Below are positions 28,189 through 37,627 of a stretch of DNA of 64,000 bases, one piece after another (within the stretch, counting starts at the first letter, position 1; the number at the start of each line of letters is the position of its first letter). The translations under genes and the position numbers were made by a program. Under the pieces are notes generated by a model. The model had not been told where the DNA came from and did not search any database. It worked only from the letters and a program-made list of their open reading frames with translations. The DNA is from Gammaproteobacteria bacterium (GTDB lineage Bacteria; Pseudomonadota; Gammaproteobacteria; SZUA-229): the NCBI GenBank assembly GCA_026195895.1, contig JAPHRO010000023.1, positions 18,507 to 82,506 of the forward strand, read 5' to 3'.

Positions 28189-29856
28189 ATGCATGAATCC
28201 ACTATAACCTCCGAACGGGATAATCAGCAAAAGATGCGCAGGATAGCGATGATTCTGTTCGTTGTGGGACTGGTGCTGATAGCTGTGCACTACATGTTTC
28301 TTCAAACACAGCAACTGAATAGTGATGAAAACTGGCTGATTACACTGGATACGACCCATATAGTTAAATTGCCTGGCAGTGTTATAAGTATCCAGCCACC
28401 CTATGAATCAGAAAATATACGTCTTACAGGGAGGAGTCTTAATCACACCGGTTTGCGCGTGATTCCGCCGTTACGCAATAGTCTGAATAAACGCGCGCTA
28501 AGGCTGCGTGCCAATCAACCGGGTACCTATCAGGTTAGCGTGGAATTTTCATTACAGCTTGGCCAGACGCCTCATTTCCATGAAGGCATTGTTACGCTAC
28601 TGGATACAAAGAGACGACAGCATTTTCTGGCCGACAATGAATGGTTACAGCTTGAAGATCCTGTATTTGAAACAAAACTTACCGATATCGGACTGAATGA
28701 GATAGAGCGCGAGAAGTTACCGGAGAAAATATTTCAGTTCGTCCATCAATTTGCCAGTTATGACCAGGCCAGTTTTCGTACTGCCCCACGTGTGCTTGTA
28801 TCACGCGCCGGGAATCACCGGGAGCGGGCATTACTCATGGTTGCTATGTGTCGTAAGGCGGGTATTCCCGCGCGAGTCATTACCGGTATTGAACTCAAGG
28901 ATGACCCCTCGGTTAGCCCTGATTACTGGGTTGAAGTTTTTATTAATGACCACTGGAACATTTTTCATCCGGGTCTTGGCTACCGTGATAGCCTGCCAAT
29001 AAATTATGTCGCGCTTGATAAATTCGGTGAGGGTATCGTATCTGCTGCTATAAAAGGGTCACCGATAAGTAGCATGAATTATGTTTTTACTAACGACATT
29101 ATGATCGAGCGTGAGCCGGTTAGCAGCAGTGGTCCCGATAATACGCGCAGTGAGTGGTATCAGGTTTTCATGCTGGACCGTTTGCCTGCTGATACGCGCG
29201 AACAATTATCTTTGCTGATGTTGCTACCACTGGGCGCATTGTTATGCAGTTTGATACGACAGCTTGGTGGTATTCACAGCTATGGTGTGTTTACACCGAC
29301 CATACTGGCACTGGCTGTTACCTATACTGAAACAGAAACCACGGTGCTTATTCTGGTAATTACGTTACTGCTGGTATATTTTGGTCGACCCACCTTTCAT
29401 CAGGAAATGTCACGCACGCCGCGATTATCGATTATCTTCACCCTGGTTGCTACCGGTATGGTCATTGGCGTTTCGATACTGGATTATTTTTCAATGGCCA
29501 CTGATGGTCATCTGATTCTGCTGCCCATCGTAATTATTACCTCGTTGATTGACCGCTTTTTCTCCGCTATTGAAACACACGGTTATCATATTGCATTTGT
29601 TCGGCTGGTGTGGACGTTTATCCTGACGCTTGCCGTGTTGCCGGTATTACTGCTGGACTGGTTGGGTGGCTGGATACTTCGCTATCCAGAATTTCATATA
29701 TTAACATTGGCCCTGTTAATTCTTGTTTCTTACTATCCCTTTGGCAAGCATAAATTCCCGAGCTGGTTGCGCTGGTTAGTCGAGCCGGAAGAAAAGAGTG
29801 CTAAAAAATTTGCTAGAAAAAGTCGCGTGAAACGTAAAAAACCAACACCGTCCTGA
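28189..29856 (+). CDS. inactive transglutaminase fused to 7-TM domain
   Basis: 555 residues: N-terminal helix (about 18-38), periplasmic UUP1-like region, transglutaminase-like fold (about 175-290), then seven helices (about 340-535) and a basic tail. The catalytic cysteine position reads NHRERALLMVAM and the histidine position reads DYWVEVF, so the classical Cys-His pair is missing, as expected for this family. Homologues cluster with a retropepsin and an ATP-grasp alpha-glutamate ligase-like protein in proposed peptide-tagging systems. The retropepsin is adjacent here; the ligase is not. Confidence 0.85.
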   Translation: MHESTITSERDNQQKMRRIAMILFVVGLVLIAVHYMFLQTQQLNSDENWLITLDTTHIVKLPGSVISIQPPYESENIRLTGRSLNHTGLRVIPPLRNSLNKRALRLRANQPGTYQVSVEFSLQLGQTPHFHEGIVTLLDTKRRQHFLADNEWLQLEDPVFETKLTDIGLNEIEREKLPEKIFQFVHQFASYDQASFRTAPRVLVSRAGNHRERALLMVAMCRKAGIPARVITGIELKDDPSVSPDYWVEVFINDHWNIFHPGLGYRDSLPINYVALDKFGEGIVSAAIKGSPISSMNYVFTNDIMIEREPVSSSGPDNTRSEWYQVFMLDRLPADTREQLSLLMLLPLGALLCSLIRQLGGIHSYGVFTPTILALAVTYTETETTVLILVITLLLVYFGRPTFHQEMSRTPRLSIIFTLVATGMVIGVSILDYFSMATDGHLILLPIVIITSLIDRFFSAIETHGYHIAFVRLVWTFILTLAVLPVLLLDWLGGWILRYPEFHILTLALLILVSYYPFGKHKFPSWLRWLVEPEEKSAKKFARKSRVKRKKPTPS

Positions 29857-29962
29857 CAGCAGTTTTGTGCGTGCCCTGGTATTTATTAGTCGACTGAATT
29901 ATCAAACAGATCAGTTTTTGCGATGCGATGTTATGCAGATAGCACTGGAGAAAGCTGTTTCG

Positions 29963-30109
29963 ACCATTGGCCATGATTTCCACGGTAATCGCTGTCAGGA
30001 TCAGGCCAAAAATACGATTGATAATATTAAGTCCTGTCGGGCTCAGTATTTTTCCAGTGCTCGATGCCATATGCAGAATAAACCATAATGTCAGGCAGTC
30101 CAGTGTTCC
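29963..30109 (-). pseudogene. MarC-family C-terminal remnant
   Basis: In a 372-base gap, the minus strand encodes about 49 residues resembling the end of MarC (UPF0056) membrane proteins: SPTGLNIINRIFGLILTAI followed by TVEIMANG. The matching N-terminal 150 residues are absent upstream, so this is a decayed fragment. The rest of the gap (29857-29962 and 30110-30228) shows nothing convincing. Confidence 0.5.
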
Positions 30110-30228
30110 ATGATTATGTGTTTACAGTATTATTGGTTTCAGGTGTTTAATACAAAGAATACGACATTAAATATAATGTATAGTTATTTACTATGAAAAT
30201 AATTAGCTGAATTACCTGGATAATATAA

Positions 30229-31071
30229 ATGTTTCGATTTATAGAGAAATTCTTTCTCTTGTTTATTGTGTATCTTTTTGTGCCACTGAGTGCCTCGGCT
30301 GAAGTAAGTGAAACAGGCGAGAATGTTGAAGAAGAGTCTGTGCATTCTAACCTGTCATCTACTGAAGCAGCGCTGTCAGTGAATGAGCCTATGTATTTTG
30401 TCGTGGGTGGCGATGGTGAGACTAAGGGCCGATTTCAGTTTAGTTTTAAATACCGGGTTTTTGATGAAGATAGCCGCATTGTTAAAAATACCCACTGGCT
30501 AAAAGGGTTTCATTTTGCCTATACTCAACGCTCCTTATGGAACTTGAGTGCAGACTCACGCCCTTTTGAAGACTCCAGTTACAGACCCAGTTTTTTTCTT
30601 GATTTTTACTCGCCAGCAGAAAACTATCGGCCGGGATTTATTCGTACCGGATATGAGCATGAATCAAACGGTCGAAGCGGAGGTGCATCGCGCAGTGTGG
30701 ATACATTTTTTTTCTGGCCTTTCTGGGCCAGTGAGTGGGGTGATCAGGAATTACTCATTGCGCCTAAATTCTATGCTTATTTTTCGCGCAGTGACAACAA
30801 TCGAGATATTGATGATTATCGAGGCTACAGCGATTTCTGGTTAAGTTATGGCAATGAAGATAGCTGGTTGTTATCAACAACATTACGCCACAGTAGTAAA
30901 AATCATAATATGATTCAACTGGATATTTCTTATCCTGTACGGAAGAAAATATTTTCTCGTACCGGTGGCTATATTTATATGCAAATATTCAATGGTTATG
31001 GCGAAAGTTTGCTCACCTACAATGAAAGACAGGATACACAATTTCGCATAGGTTTTGCCATCGTACGGTAA
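30229..31071 (+). CDS. pldA: outer-membrane phospholipase A (PldA-like)
   Basis: 280 residues with signal peptide (1 to about 24) and an outer-membrane beta-barrel of the OMPLA type. The active-site block YEHESNGRSGGASRSVD gives H144 and S146, matching E. coli His142 and Ser144. The position of E. coli Asn156 is an aspartate (D158) here. PldA hydrolyses mislocalised outer-leaflet phospholipids and is activated by Ca2+-dependent dimerisation, which fits a neighbourhood rich in cation transporters. Ends in aromatic/charged barrel strands. Confidence 0.82.
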   Translation: MFRFIEKFFLLFIVYLFVPLSASAEVSETGENVEEESVHSNLSSTEAALSVNEPMYFVVGGDGETKGRFQFSFKYRVFDEDSRIVKNTHWLKGFHFAYTQRSLWNLSADSRPFEDSSYRPSFFLDFYSPAENYRPGFIRTGYEHESNGRSGGASRSVDTFFFWPFWASEWGDQELLIAPKFYAYFSRSDNNRDIDDYRGYSDFWLSYGNEDSWLLSTTLRHSSKNHNMIQLDISYPVRKKIFSRTGGYIYMQIFNGYGESLLTYNERQDTQFRIGFAIVR

Positions 31072-31149
31072 ACAGAAAATTAAACTGCATATTGGGAACA
31101 GGTTCTCAGGTGTTTTTTCAATCAATGTAATTAATTAAGGATGTAGGAA

Positions 31150-32193
31150 ATGGAAGCAGTGCCGATGAATACGTTTGTGTGGCTGGGTATCCTGTTCTGT
31201 ATTAGTCAGTCGGCCATGTTTTCAGGTTTGAATCTGGCGTTATTGGGTGTGAGTCGTTTGCGTCTGGAAGTGGAAGCGTCTACTGGTAATGCAAGGGCGT
31301 TAAAAGTATTGGCGTTACGGGAGGATTTTAATTTTCTTCTCACTACAATTCTCTGGGGTAATGTGGGTATTAATGTTTTGTTGACGCTATTATCCAATTC
31401 AGTCATGGCGGGTTTGACTGCTTTTTTATTTTCTACTGTGCTTATAACTTTTCTGGGAGAAATTACTCCGCAGGCATACTTTTCACGTCATGCTATGCGA
31501 ATGGGTTCTATGCTGGCACCCTTGCTACGCTTTTATCAATGGCTGCTCTATCCTGTTGCTAAACCCAGTGCCCTGGTGCTTGACTGGTGGTTAGGTGAAG
31601 AGGGTATACGCTATTTTAAGGAACGAGATTTAAGAATGCTCATTCATAAGCACATAGAAGCTGATGAAACTGATGTCGATCGGCTGGAAGGTATTGGCGC
31701 ATTAAACTTTCTGGCGCTGGATGATATTACCGTTACTCAGGAAGGTGAGTTTGTTGATCCTGCAAGCATTATTACGCTGCCGATAAAAGATGATGTGCCG
31801 GTATTCCCGGAATTTGAACGCAACAGTCAGGATCCTTTTTTGCTGGAGATCAACAGCTCGGGGAAAAAATGGATAATTATTGTAGATGAAAAAAAACAGC
31901 CGTGTGTGGTGCTCAACGCCAATGCTTTTCTGCGTGCTGCATTATTTGGCGAGCAGTCAATAAATCCACATATTTACTGTCATCGACCCATTGTTGTCAA
32001 TAATGTTCGCACCTTGCTGGGTAAGGTGTTATCACATCTAAAAGTATATCCAAAGTCTGAAGTCGATGATGTTATTGATAATGACCTTATTCTGATCTGG
32101 TCTGAAGAAAAGCGTGTTATAACGGGGTCTGATATTCTTGGGCGTTTACTGCGTGGTATCGCTTTGCGGGACCTTGTTAAATCTAAATCATGA
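31150..32193 (+). CDS. CNNM-like DUF21 protein lacking recognisable CBS domains
   Basis: 347 residues. The DUF21 membrane domain (about 5-150) is clear (QSAMFSGLNLALLGVSRLRL, FLGEITPQAYFS). The following 190 residues lack standard CBS motifs and a CorC_HlyC domain, although a segment near 235-345 (WIIIVDEKKQPCVVLNANAF) may be a diverged CBS fold. Start ATG 31150 or, with better spacing from GGAAG, 31165. Fourth CNNM-type gene of the window. Confidence 0.75.
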   Translation: MEAVPMNTFVWLGILFCISQSAMFSGLNLALLGVSRLRLEVEASTGNARALKVLALREDFNFLLTTILWGNVGINVLLTLLSNSVMAGLTAFLFSTVLITFLGEITPQAYFSRHAMRMGSMLAPLLRFYQWLLYPVAKPSALVLDWWLGEEGIRYFKERDLRMLIHKHIEADETDVDRLEGIGALNFLALDDITVTQEGEFVDPASIITLPIKDDVPVFPEFERNSQDPFLLEINSSGKKWIIIVDEKKQPCVVLNANAFLRAALFGEQSINPHIYCHRPIVVNNVRTLLGKVLSHLKVYPKSEVDDVIDNDLILIWSEEKRVITGSDILGRLLRGIALRDLVKSKS

Positions 32194-32262
32194 ATATTGA
32201 TAATTTTAGACTGCTAAAATGTATGTGCCGTTAAGGGACGATAAGGAACGAGGTAAAAAACG

Positions 32263-32472
32263 ATGAATAAAAAAAGTATTTCGCATCATCACTATATTCT
32301 TGGAATAATGAGCATTCTTGTAGTTCTGGTTATAGCGTTACAGAATTCAGACACGGTTACGGTTCGCTTTCTTTTCTGGGGTTTTGAAATGTCACGATTC
32401 ATTTTAATACTGCTGGTGTTTGCTATTGGATTCCTATCGGGTTATATTTTTCGAAGTGCACGAAAAATATAA
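32263..32472 (+). CDS. LapA-domain (DUF1049) small membrane protein
   Basis: 69 residues, two helices (about 8-27 and 42-63), with the conserved ALQNSDTVTVRFLFWGFEMS stretch of LapA/YciS proteins. In E. coli LapA takes part in lipopolysaccharide synthesis control. GAGG lies nine bases before the ATG. A short AT-rich hairpin at 32203-32220 separates it from the CNNM-like gene. Confidence 0.85.
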   Translation: MNKKSISHHHYILGIMSILVVLVIALQNSDTVTVRFLFWGFEMSRFILILLVFAIGFLSGYIFRSARKI

Positions 32473-32545
32473 ATTGATTAAAGCAGAAGTGTTGTGAAAA
32501 CAGGCGCAGAAAATTAATTCTGTCCTGACTGATTATGTTTGCAGA

Positions 32546-33913
32546 CTAGCCGGTGGCTTCGGCAGGCGAGGCTTTCAGTATTTCAGTTTTTATCATCCAG
32601 CGATTCATTAGCTTGGCAGCAACAAGGTCACCACAGACATTGACCGCGGTTCGGCTCATATCAAGAATACGGTCAACGCCCATTATCAAAACAATGCCAG
32701 CCGTGGGTACACCTGCCGTTTCAAGTACCATGGCAAGAATTACGATGCCAACGCCGGGAGTGCCTGGTGAACCAATTGATGCACCGACTGCGGTAACGAT
32801 AACCAGCAGTAAAGCACTCATACCGAGATCAACGCCAAACACCTGGGCTAAAAATATTGTGGCAACACCCTGATATAAAGCCGTGCCATTCATATTAATG
32901 GTGGCGCCCAGAGGTATTACAAATTGCGAGACAGACGGGTGAACTTTAAGTTTTTCTTCGGCGGTCTTGATCGACAGTGGCATCACTGCTGCTGAACTCG
33001 AGGTAGAAAAAGCCAATAACAAAACATCCCGGCTATCGTTTAAAAACTGCAGCGGTGATTCACGGGTAAAAATATATATCAGCAATAAATATACAGACAA
33101 TAATATCAGCAGGCCAAGCAATACCGTGCCGACATAGACCCCCATACCGAGTATCGCATTTAATCCAATCTTGGTGGTTAACTGCGCCATTAATCCAAAA
33201 ACGGCTATGGGTGCCAGGCGCATGGCCCAGCCGACGACGGTCATGCAAACTTCCTGCAATGACGCCATTAAATCTAACAGGGGTTTTGACTGTGTGGGCT
33301 GCATCATCACCAGCGCGATACCCATAATCATGGCAAACAACACGACCTGTAACATTTGGCCTTCAACCATTGAGGTTAATGGGTTGGTGGGCAAAATGGT
33401 CACCAGTTTTTGTGGCAGTTCAGACAGGCTGGGGGCTGCGACCTGCGTCGAAGTTGCGGGTGCTGATGCGGTGCTTGTCTGAAGAGTCATCCTCAGGTTA
33501 TCGGCGTCGACAAAACTGCCGGGATTAATGGCTATTGCAACACCCAGGCCAATAATAATGGCCAGGGTGGTGGTAATCACAAAATAAATGACAACCCCTG
33601 AACCCATTTTTCGCAATTGTTCAAAGCTTTCACTTGCGGTTAAGCCGCGCACCACAGAAGCAAAAATTAATGGCATGACTATCATTTGAATCAGGGTCAG
33701 GAACAGTTGACCGGGTAAAGCGAGCCAGTTTCCAATCGTTGTTGCGGTGTCCTGGTCAAACCAGCCGGTGGTCGGTCCAATTAGCATCCCCACGGTAATG
33801 CCCAGAAACATACCAATGAGAACTTTTAACCATAAGCGACCTGCCACCAGTCTTGTCAGGTGCTTGTTGAGGAAATCGAAAGGCGTATTGATAGTTAGAT
33901 ATTTGCTAATCAT
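32546..33913 (-). CDS. dicarboxylate/amino acid:cation symporter (DAACS)
   Basis: 455 residues of the GltP/GltT/DctA family. Diagnostic segments: the serine-rich hairpin STSSSAAVMPLSIK, the NMNGTALYQG motif with cation-binding residues, and a late GVDRILDMSRTAVNVCGD. Imports glutamate, aspartate or C4-dicarboxylates with Na+ or H+. The ATG at 33913 faces the P-type ATPase gene across 175 bases. The final GDLVAAK block is normal for the family. Confidence 0.92.
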   Translation of the reverse strand: MISKYLTINTPFDFLNKHLTRLVAGRLWLKVLIGMFLGITVGMLIGPTTGWFDQDTATTIGNWLALPGQLFLTLIQMIVMPLIFASVVRGLTASESFEQLRKMGSGVVIYFVITTTLAIIIGLGVAIAINPGSFVDADNLRMTLQTSTASAPATSTQVAAPSLSELPQKLVTILPTNPLTSMVEGQMLQVVLFAMIMGIALVMMQPTQSKPLLDLMASLQEVCMTVVGWAMRLAPIAVFGLMAQLTTKIGLNAILGMGVYVGTVLLGLLILLSVYLLLIYIFTRESPLQFLNDSRDVLLLAFSTSSSAAVMPLSIKTAEEKLKVHPSVSQFVIPLGATINMNGTALYQGVATIFLAQVFGVDLGMSALLLVIVTAVGASIGSPGTPGVGIVILAMVLETAGVPTAGIVLIMGVDRILDMSRTAVNVCGDLVAAKLMNRWMIKTEILKASPAEATG

Positions 33914-34088
33914 GGCTTTATTTGAAACTGTTTTAAAAGCTAAGTCTATTTAAAAACAAAATAGCTACTAGATGTAAATCAATAGAATACCGATACAGTA
34001 AAAATTACAGGATAATAATGTATTCGCTAAAGTTACTATATAGTTAAAGTAACTATCATGCTCAGTTTTCTGAAAACAGAGGTTTAAC

Positions 34089-36722
34089 ATGGCATCGGTC
34101 GTCTGGCACAGTGCTGCTGCTGAAGATGTATTACAGCAACTTGATTCTTCCTTATCCGGTTTGACAGGCGCCGAGGCTCAAAAACGTTTACTCGAACACG
34201 GCCCGAATGCTATTCCCGAAAAGCACCGCCGTTCAATACTGGCCATGTTACTGGCACAGTTTACCGATTTCATGATTTTAGTGTTGCTGGCGGCCGCATT
34301 GATTTCCGGAATTATTGGCGAGCCGCAGGACACCATTGCCATTCTGGTGATTGTGTTACTCAATGCCATTATTGGACTGGTGCAGGAGTTTCGGGCAGAA
34401 CGTGCGGTGGCTGCCCTGCGCGAAATGGCCGCACCCGAAACACAGGTGCTGCGCGATGGACAGCTGGTCACGCTGGCGGCTGCCGATCTGGTGCCCGGCG
34501 ATGTAGTCATGCTGGAGGCCGGCAACATCGTGCCCGCCGATCTGCGCTTGCTGGAAGTGGAAGAGATGCTGGCGGATGAGTCAGCCCTGACCGGAGAATC
34601 CCATCCGGTCGATAAGCAGATTGAGCCACTCTCTGAAACTGAACTTCCCCTGGGCGATCGTCAGAATCTGGCTTTCAAGAGCAGTCTGATCACCCGAGGC
34701 CGTGGTATGGGCGTGGTGGTGGCCACAGGCCTGGGAACCGAAATTGGCCAGATTGCAGAACTGCTGCGGGGTGAGGCTGGCGTAAAAACGCCGTTACAGG
34801 TGCGGCTTGCGCGCTTTGGCCGATATCTGGCCCTGGCCGTACTGGCCATTTGTGCGGTGGTGTTTACCGCCGGCCTGTTGCAGGGGCAGCCGGTGTTGCT
34901 GATGTTTTTAACTGCGGTGAGTCTGGCGGTGGCGGCGATTCCAGAAGCATTGCCGGCCGTGGTGACTATTTCTCTCGCGCTGGGTGCGCGCAAACTGATT
35001 TTACACAAGGCGCTGGTGCGTAATCTCCCCGCCGTCGAAACCCTGGGCTCGGTCACCTACATCTGTGCCGACAAGACCGGTACGCTGACACAAAACCGGA
35101 TGACCGTGGAGCTGTTTTTTGTCGCAGGTGAGCGCAGGGATTCGCTCTCCGATCCGCAAATTCAGCAGATTTTGAACGAGCTGGGAGAAGCGCTGGTACT
35201 TAACAATGATGTCGCCGAAAAGGACGGTAAACCGGCAGGGGAGCCGACCGAATTAGCTCTATTTGAAGCGGCACAGCTAGCAGGTTTTGACAAAGCAGCG
35301 ATGGAACAGGCAAAACCGCGACTGGCGGCTATCCCGTTTGATAGTCAGCGCAAGCAAATGACCACCTTGCATCAGGCATCGGACGGTGTCATCGCCTATA
35401 TTAAAGGGGCGCCGGAACGGTTGTTGCCACAATGTTCCCGAGCACTGGCCGCTGACGGCGAACAGGCATTTGAGCCTGAAACCGTACTGGCAGAAGCAAC
35501 CGCTTTAGCCCATGAAGGCTACCGGGTGCTGGCACTGGCAAAACGAGATTTTACGATGGTGCCGGAACCACTCGAGCCTGCAACCACGGAACAGGATTTA
35601 ACTTTTATTGGACTGGTGGCACTGATTGATCCGCCACGCTCAGAAGCCTCACAGGCAGTAGCCGATTGTTTAACCGCTGGCATCACACCGGTGATGATTA
35701 CCGGTGATCATCCCGGTACGGCCATGGCCATCGCCCGGCGCATCGGAATTAGTGACGATGATCAGGCGACTCTGAGTGGTGAAGAACTGGAAAAATTATC
35801 CGATAAACAGTTTGCCCATCTGGTCGAATCTGTGCGGGTATATGCCCGTGTCACACCGCAACAGAAATTACGCATCGTTAAAGCACTGCAGGAGAATGGT
35901 GAATTTGTAGCCATGACCGGTGACGGTGTCAACGACGCACCGGCATTGAAGCGTGCCGGCATCGGTATATCAATGGGGCAAAAAGGCACGGATGTTGCGC
36001 GCGAGGCATCGGACATGGTTTTGTTAGACGATGACTTCGCAACAATCGTGCGTGCGATAAAAGCAGGGCGGCGCATATTCGATAATATTCGCAAGTTTAT
36101 TAAAGACACCATGAGTTCAAATTCAGGCGAGATCTGGACGCTGTTCCTGGCGCCGTTTCTCGGCTTGCCCATTCCCCTGTTACCAATCCATATTTTATGG
36201 ATCAACCTGGTCACCGATGGTTTACCCGGACTCGCCTTTGCCGCAGAACCGGCTGAAAAGGGAATTATGCAGCGGCCACCACGTCCGCCAGAAGAAAATA
36301 TTTTTGCGCATGGCATGTGGCAACATATTATCTGGGTGGGGTTGTTTGTGGGCGGTATATCAGTCGCATCTCAGGCCTGGGCTATTTCACGCGATGTCAG
36401 TTACTGGCAAACTATTGTATTTACCGTATTAACCCTCTCGCAATTATTTCATTCACTTGCGGTGCGCAGTGAAAACCAGTCACTGTTTCGCATAGGTTTG
36501 TTCAGTAACCTGCCAATGCTGGGAGCGGTGATGTTAATGTTGCTATTGCAGATGGCGGTAATTTATACACCAGCACTGAATAGTATTTTTCACACGCAAC
36601 CCTTGCCATTGTTTGATCTTGCCGTTTGTCTGGTGTTGTCTTCCAGCGTATTAATCGTTGTGGAAATTGAAAAATGGCTGATGCGTAGCGGTGTTATTTA
36701 TAGCAATACCAGGTCAGGCTAA
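34089..36722 (+). CDS. P2-type Ca2+-transporting ATPase (SERCA/PacL-like)
   Basis: 877 residues with LTGES, CADKTGTLTQ and [12 protein letters not shown]4 reads AIPEALPAVV and TM6 reads WINLVTDGLPGLAF, keeping the Asn, Thr and Asp of the canonical Ca2+ site, unlike the ATPase at 13-15.7 kb. Likely exports Ca2+. AGAGG precedes the ATG by six bases. The upstream 175 bases hold a palindrome GTTTTC-T-GAAAAC at about 34055-34078 and a repeated AAAGT-ACT motif that may bind a regulator. Last gene before the island-like region. Confidence 0.9.
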   Translation: MASVVWHSAAAEDVLQQLDSSLSGLTGAEAQKRLLEHGPNAIPEKHRRSILAMLLAQFTDFMILVLLAAALISGIIGEPQDTIAILVIVLLNAIIGLVQEFRAERAVAALREMAAPETQVLRDGQLVTLAAADLVPGDVVMLEAGNIVPADLRLLEVEEMLADESALTGESHPVDKQIEPLSETELPLGDRQNLAFKSSLITRGRGMGVVVATGLGTEIGQIAELLRGEAGVKTPLQVRLARFGRYLALAVLAICAVVFTAGLLQGQPVLLMFLTAVSLAVAAIPEALPAVVTISLALGARKLILHKALVRNLPAVETLGSVTYICADKTGTLTQNRMTVELFFVAGERRDSLSDPQIQQILNELGEALVLNNDVAEKDGKPAGEPTELALFEAAQLAGFDKAAMEQAKPRLAAIPFDSQRKQMTTLHQASDGVIAYIKGAPERLLPQCSRALAADGEQAFEPETVLAEATALAHEGYRVLALAKRDFTMVPEPLEPATTEQDLTFIGLVALIDPPRSEASQAVADCLTAGITPVMITGDHPGTAMAIARRIGISDDDQATLSGEELEKLSDKQFAHLVESVRVYARVTPQQKLRIVKALQENGEFVAMTGDGVNDAPALKRAGIGISMGQKGTDVAREASDMVLLDDDFATIVRAIKAGRRIFDNIRKFIKDTMSSNSGEIWTLFLAPFLGLPIPLLPIHILWINLVTDGLPGLAFAAEPAEKGIMQRPPRPPEENIFAHGMWQHIIWVGLFVGGISVASQAWAISRDVSYWQTIVFTVLTLSQLFHSLAVRSENQSLFRIGLFSNLPMLGAVMLMLLLQMAVIYTPALNSIFHTQPLPLFDLAVCLVLSSSVLIVVEIEKWLMRSGVIYSNTRSG

Positions 36723-36955
36723 AATCAGCTTGATGAATTAAGCTCGGGTTAGCAGTTGTTATCAATTGGCTGGTATCAAGATACGAATGGCAAATTGATA
36801 AAGTCACCATGGATCTTCGATGGGTTCTTATGTGTGAATTTGTTTTAGCAATATCTGAGACACCGCCTGGACTATAAACAGCAACGATGAAAACGCGTGA
36901 CTCTGCAATAACAGGCCAGACGTGATTCAGCAGAATTTTAATGGAGGATTTTATA

Positions 36956-36969
36956 GTGCCGAGAAGAGG
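36956..36969 (+). repeat. 14-base copy of tRNA-Leu 3' end (att-like)
   Basis: GTGCCGAGAAGAGG matches 63906-63919, the 3' part of the tRNA-Leu gene, in the same orientation. It is the leftmost of three such fragments and lies just after the last transport-cluster gene, as expected for the far end of an element integrated into the tRNA 3' end. Confidence 0.5.
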
Positions 36970-37000
36970 GCTGGTATCTCTGGCATTAGTAAAATATTCT

Positions 37001-37627
37001 TCAATGGGAATCTACAGTAATTATGGCAAGCCTGGTGATCTGTACTGGATTACGAGGGTAAACACGGACGTAATATTTGCCTGCATCTTCAATAGTAATT
37101 GGGATTACAATTTGTTTTTCACTAGCAAGGAAACAATCCTCAATAACTGTATCGAATATTTCAGAAACAAAATGGACCGTGACTTTTTCATCTTTGGCCA
37201 GACTCAACTCAAGGCGATAGGTGCCGGGTAATAAAGGGCCAACAGGCACGAAATAGTTTTTCTCTACCAGGGTTGACATCTTCCCCAGGATTTCACTATT
37301 CCAGATCCGTTGCGGAGGTACAGGTGCTGACATCGGATAATAGGCGCATTTTTCTTTCATGTGGTTCAGTATGCTGAACAATTCTTTTTGCAGCCATTTT
37401 TTTTCCGATGCCTGGTTGTAGTGACGCACGATATGCTCAATGGATGCTTCATAAGCATCACCAAAGCTTGCTCGTCCACTGCATTGAGCTTCATGGCATT
37501 TGGCACAAATGGTATTGAAAATAATTACAGATTCCTGAAAGGGTTTATTTTCAGTGGGGAATGCCTGGCTGGAAATCAGTAGAAGAATAAGTATCCACTG
37601 AGTTCTGCTGATGTAAGCTAGTTTCAT
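37001..37627 (-). CDS. secreted protein with single c-type heme motif
   Basis: About 208 residues. Signal peptide (ends near SSQAFPTE), then CAKCH, a CxxCH heme-attachment motif near residue 44, followed by a helical segment with a methionine-containing KEKCAYYP stretch. The C-terminal half (about 115-205) is a beta-rich domain I do not recognise. Start at ATG 37627 is preferred to TTG 37645. A periplasmic electron carrier or redox sensor is possible. Sits alone between the att-like repeat and the dsrB remnant. Confidence 0.65.
   Translation of the reverse strand: MKLAYISRTQWILILLLISSQAFPTENKPFQESVIIFNTICAKCHEAQCSGRASFGDAYEASIEHIVRHYNQASEKKWLQKELFSILNHMKEKCAYYPMSAPVPPQRIWNSEILGKMSTLVEKNYFVPVGPLLPGTYRLELSLAKDEKVTVHFVSEIFDTVIEDCFLASEKQIVIPITIEDAGKYYVRVYPRNPVQITRLAIITVDSH

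Noticed and set aside
32203..32220. ATTTTAG/CTAAAAT hairpin
   Set aside because: Purely AT-rich stem without a T tract; listed only as a remark with the LapA-like gene.
36941..37231. Plus-strand frame starting near an IVPRRGL sequence
   Set aside because: It begins on the tRNA-end fragment and runs antisense to the heme-protein gene, which has a signal peptide and heme motif.
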